Below are positions 41,729 to 43,049 of a DNA stretch of 43,049 nucleotides, one piece after another. How positions within the stretch are numbered: position 1 is the stretch's first letter; each line of letters opens with the position of its first letter. Source of the DNA: Bacillota bacterium (GTDB taxonomy: Bacteria; Bacillota; Bacilli; Alicyclobacillales; SLC66); the NCBI GenBank assembly GCA_021820975.1, contig JAKADA010000016.1:1-43049 (forward strand), in the 5' to 3' direction. Made by a program: the position numbers and the translations under genes. The notes beneath the pieces are model-generated. The model saw only the letters and a list, made by a program, of their open reading frames with translations, was not told the DNA's origin and did not search any database.

Positions 41729-42589
41729 TTGCGGTTTGATCGTGTTGATCAAATGTATCAAGCGTATTTGAATACGCATCAGGATGTGAATGATCGCTGG
41801 TTGCTTGAGCAGACGCTGTATACGGGAGTCAGTCGACGTGCGTGCTATCCCTATCTGCAAATTCCACAAGGGGCTCGCGTACTTGATTTGGGTACAGGAT
41901 TTGGAGCGCTTGCGCTTGATCTTGCAACAACGCAACCACTCGAAATCTATGCTGTCGACGCAGACCCTGATAAGCTCGCTGTTGCGCGTACGGTCGCCGA
42001 TCAAGTTGGATGTATGGGTTCGGATACGATGCTTGGGGAACTTTATTTTCAAATGGCAGATATCTATGCGCTCCCTTATGATGATGGCTACTTTGACTAT
42101 GTGACAGGGCGGTTTTTGTTTCAACATTTGGCTGATCCGGCAGCAGCGGTTGCGGAAATCTATCGTGTGGTGAAACCGGGCGGTGTGGCATGCTTGATCG
42201 ATATTGATGATAATCTCGCGATCATTTATCCGCCGACTCCGGGATTTTCGACGTTGCATGAGGCGTTTTCGAAATTGCAACAATCCTACGGAGGGGATCG
42301 TGAGATGGGCAGGAAACTGTCCGTCTATCTGCAACATGGTGGCTTTACTCACGTTCAAGCGCATGTCTATATGCAATCCCAGCATTCACTGCAACGCAAA
42401 GATGACTTTGCACATCAGTTTGTTGTGCGCCGCTTTGTGAATACGCGCCAAACGGTAATCGAACAGGGGATTATGTCGGAAGAGCAATACGATGAGGCCT
42501 TGCGGCAGTTTTCGCAAAGCGATGGATCGTGGGAGTTTACCTCAAGCGGTCAGGTTATTGCTTTAGGACAAAAGCCGGTTGGCGTTTAG
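41729..42589 (+). CDS. Class I SAM-dependent methyltransferase
   Basis: 286 residues. Rossmann motif I VLDLGTGFGALALDLA, motif II acidic residue in IYAVDADPDKL, motif post-I/IV region ADIYALPYDDGYFDYVTGRF and VVKPGGVACLIDID. The helical C-terminal third is variable. The substrate is unknown; it resembles the UbiE/Methyltransf_11 group. The start is uncertain: TTG at 41729 has AGAGGA about 8 nt upstream. A far better GGGAGGG stands 7 nt before an in-frame ATC at 41711, which would add IEEEQL. It lies between prfB and the rRNA operon. Confidence 0.88.
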   Translation: MRFDRVDQMYQAYLNTHQDVNDRWLLEQTLYTGVSRRACYPYLQIPQGARVLDLGTGFGALALDLATTQPLEIYAVDADPDKLAVARTVADQVGCMGSDTMLGELYFQMADIYALPYDDGYFDYVTGRFLFQHLADPAAAVAEIYRVVKPGGVACLIDIDDNLAIIYPPTPGFSTLHEAFSKLQQSYGGDREMGRKLSVYLQHGGFTHVQAHVYMQSQHSLQRKDDFAHQFVVRRFVNTRQTVIEQGIMSEEQYDEALRQFSQSDGSWEFTSSGQVIALGQKPVGV

Positions 42590-42867
42590 GAATACTGGTG
42601 GCAAGAGCAGAGATGCAGTCTGGGTGACAGCATCGGCGGTCGTGCGCATGGTGGTGCGTGTGGCTGCTTTTTTATTGCTTTTTGGTAGGTACTATGAGGC
42701 GCCATCTACCAAAATATATTGGGCCTATGTGTGGCTAAGGAAAAGCGGAGTGTCAAATTCCAAGGCGCCACCCGTTCTACCGCAACTGGATTTGCGCTAC
42801 GCTAAAGCGTGGAATAGGGCATAAACCGCCAATAATAATTGGTATAAACTTCCTAGCGTATTTTGGG
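42590..42867. other. Non-coding stretch before the rRNA operon
   Basis: No convincing gene is seen in the 415 bp between the methyltransferase and 16S. Visible elements: a GT-rich segment ending GGCTGCTTTTTTA (to about 42674), perhaps a terminator without a clear stem; a 9-bp perfect inverted repeat TTTTGGTAG (42680-42688) / CTACCAAAA (42706-42714); the word AAGGCGCCA or AGGCGCCA twice; and a possible upstream promoter box GGTATAAA near 42841. Confidence 0.5.
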
Positions 42868-42897
42868 TTGACTTTGGGTAGTAAGAGGTGGTATATT
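42868..42897 (+). promoter_or_regulatory. Promoter of the rRNA operon
   Basis: TTGACT (42868-42873) and TATATT (42892-42897) are 18 bp apart; TGG directly before the -10 gives an extended -10 form. It lies about 108 bp before the 16S gene. Confidence 0.7.
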
Positions 42898-42903
42898 GAT
42901 ACC

Positions 42904-42969
42904 TGTCGCCGCGAGAGACGGGCGACACGGGCGAGCAAGAAAGCCCGGTGGATCCTTGAAAACTAAACA
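42904..42969 (+). promoter_or_regulatory. rRNA leader: hairpins and boxA-like antitermination element
   Basis: TGTCGCC/GGCGACA (42904-42910 with 42921-42927) and CGGGC/GCCCG (42928-42932 with 42943-42947) form two small stems. CCTTGAAAACTAAACA (42954-42969) is the boxA-region sequence typical of rRNA leaders in bacilli, which recruits the Nus complex. Confidence 0.7.
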
Positions 42970-43004
42970 TCGTATAGAGAAGGACAACGTGTAAGACGAA
43001 GTAC

Positions 43005-43049
43005 AATGCTTGAGAGTTTGATCCTGGCTCAGGACGAACGCTGGCGGCG
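43005..43049 (+). rRNA. 16S ribosomal RNA, 5' end only
   Basis: GAGAGTTTGATCCTGGCTC at 43012-43030 is the universal 16S start (27F site), followed by AGGACGAACGCTGGCGGCG. The mature 5' end is placed about 7 nt upstream by analogy with Bacillus. The gene continues beyond the window. Confidence 0.97.

Noticed and set aside
41726..42385. Minus-strand open frame of about 219 codons opposite the methyltransferase
   Set aside because: The plus frame has clear SAM-binding motifs; the minus frame gives a low-complexity basic product without start signals.
42579..42824. Open frame of about 81 codons after the methyltransferase
   Set aside because: It begins inside the methyltransferase gene, lacks a ribosome-binding site, has no family-like motifs and runs through an inverted repeat.
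1..43049. Insertion sequence, prophage, CRISPR array or tRNA gene
   Set aside because: No transposase or integrase frames, no short regularly spaced repeats and no tRNA-like fold with CCA or the conserved T-arm word were found.

Overview
The window is chromosomal DNA of a motile, spore-forming member of the Bacillota. Evidence: an alpha/beta small acid-soluble spore protein, PhoP/PhoR, RecD2, long-form HPF, the comF-yvyF-flagella-hpf-secA-prfB neighbourhood known from Bacillus, an RF2 frameshift site and the start of a 16S rRNA gene. Moderate GC, many TTG starts and flagellar filament proteins almost free of Lys/Arg would fit an acidophilic relative of Alicyclobacillus. That placement is an inference; the first 45 nt of 16S cannot settle it.

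Layout. 1-3822 (minus): sugar ABC transporter (binding protein, two permeases, the second cut by the window edge) with its AraC-type regulator and a pair of 22-bp-phased direct repeats at the promoter. 4023-10963: secreted and surface proteins (Ig-like protein, tandem-repeat protein, transglutaminase-like protein, two CuAO-N/NPCBM paralogues), a CinD-like nitroreductase and a cold-shock protein. 11223-14665: LCP wall-polymer ligase with a structured leader, TagA-type glycosyltransferase, SASP, metK. 14829-18430: small membrane protein, GAF-GGDEF diguanylate cyclase, divergent FolC-like ligase. 18442-24796: Xre-TPR regulator, phoU, recD2, phoP, phoR. 24935-26969: degV, comF, yvyF.

26978-36894 is the late flagellar block on the minus strand: sigma factor, flgM, flgN, flgK, flgL, flagellin, fliD, fliT-like gene, then two glycosyltransferase-TPR genes. 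Compared with the order I know from Bacillus subtilis, this whole block is flipped between yvyF and hpf. The larger glycosyltransferase ends in a FliS (flagellin chaperone) domain. That domain also has its own Shine-Dalgarno sequence and ATG inside the reading frame, so one gene may make both a glycosyltransferase-chaperone fusion and free FliS. I regard this as the most novel item: a possible device that physically couples flagellin chaperoning to flagellin glycosylation.

37035-42589 (plus): hpf, a small membrane protein, secA (without the usual C-terminal zinc motif), prfB with its programmed frameshift, and a methyltransferase. 42590-43049: untranslated region, rRNA promoter, leader and the 5' end of 16S rRNA.
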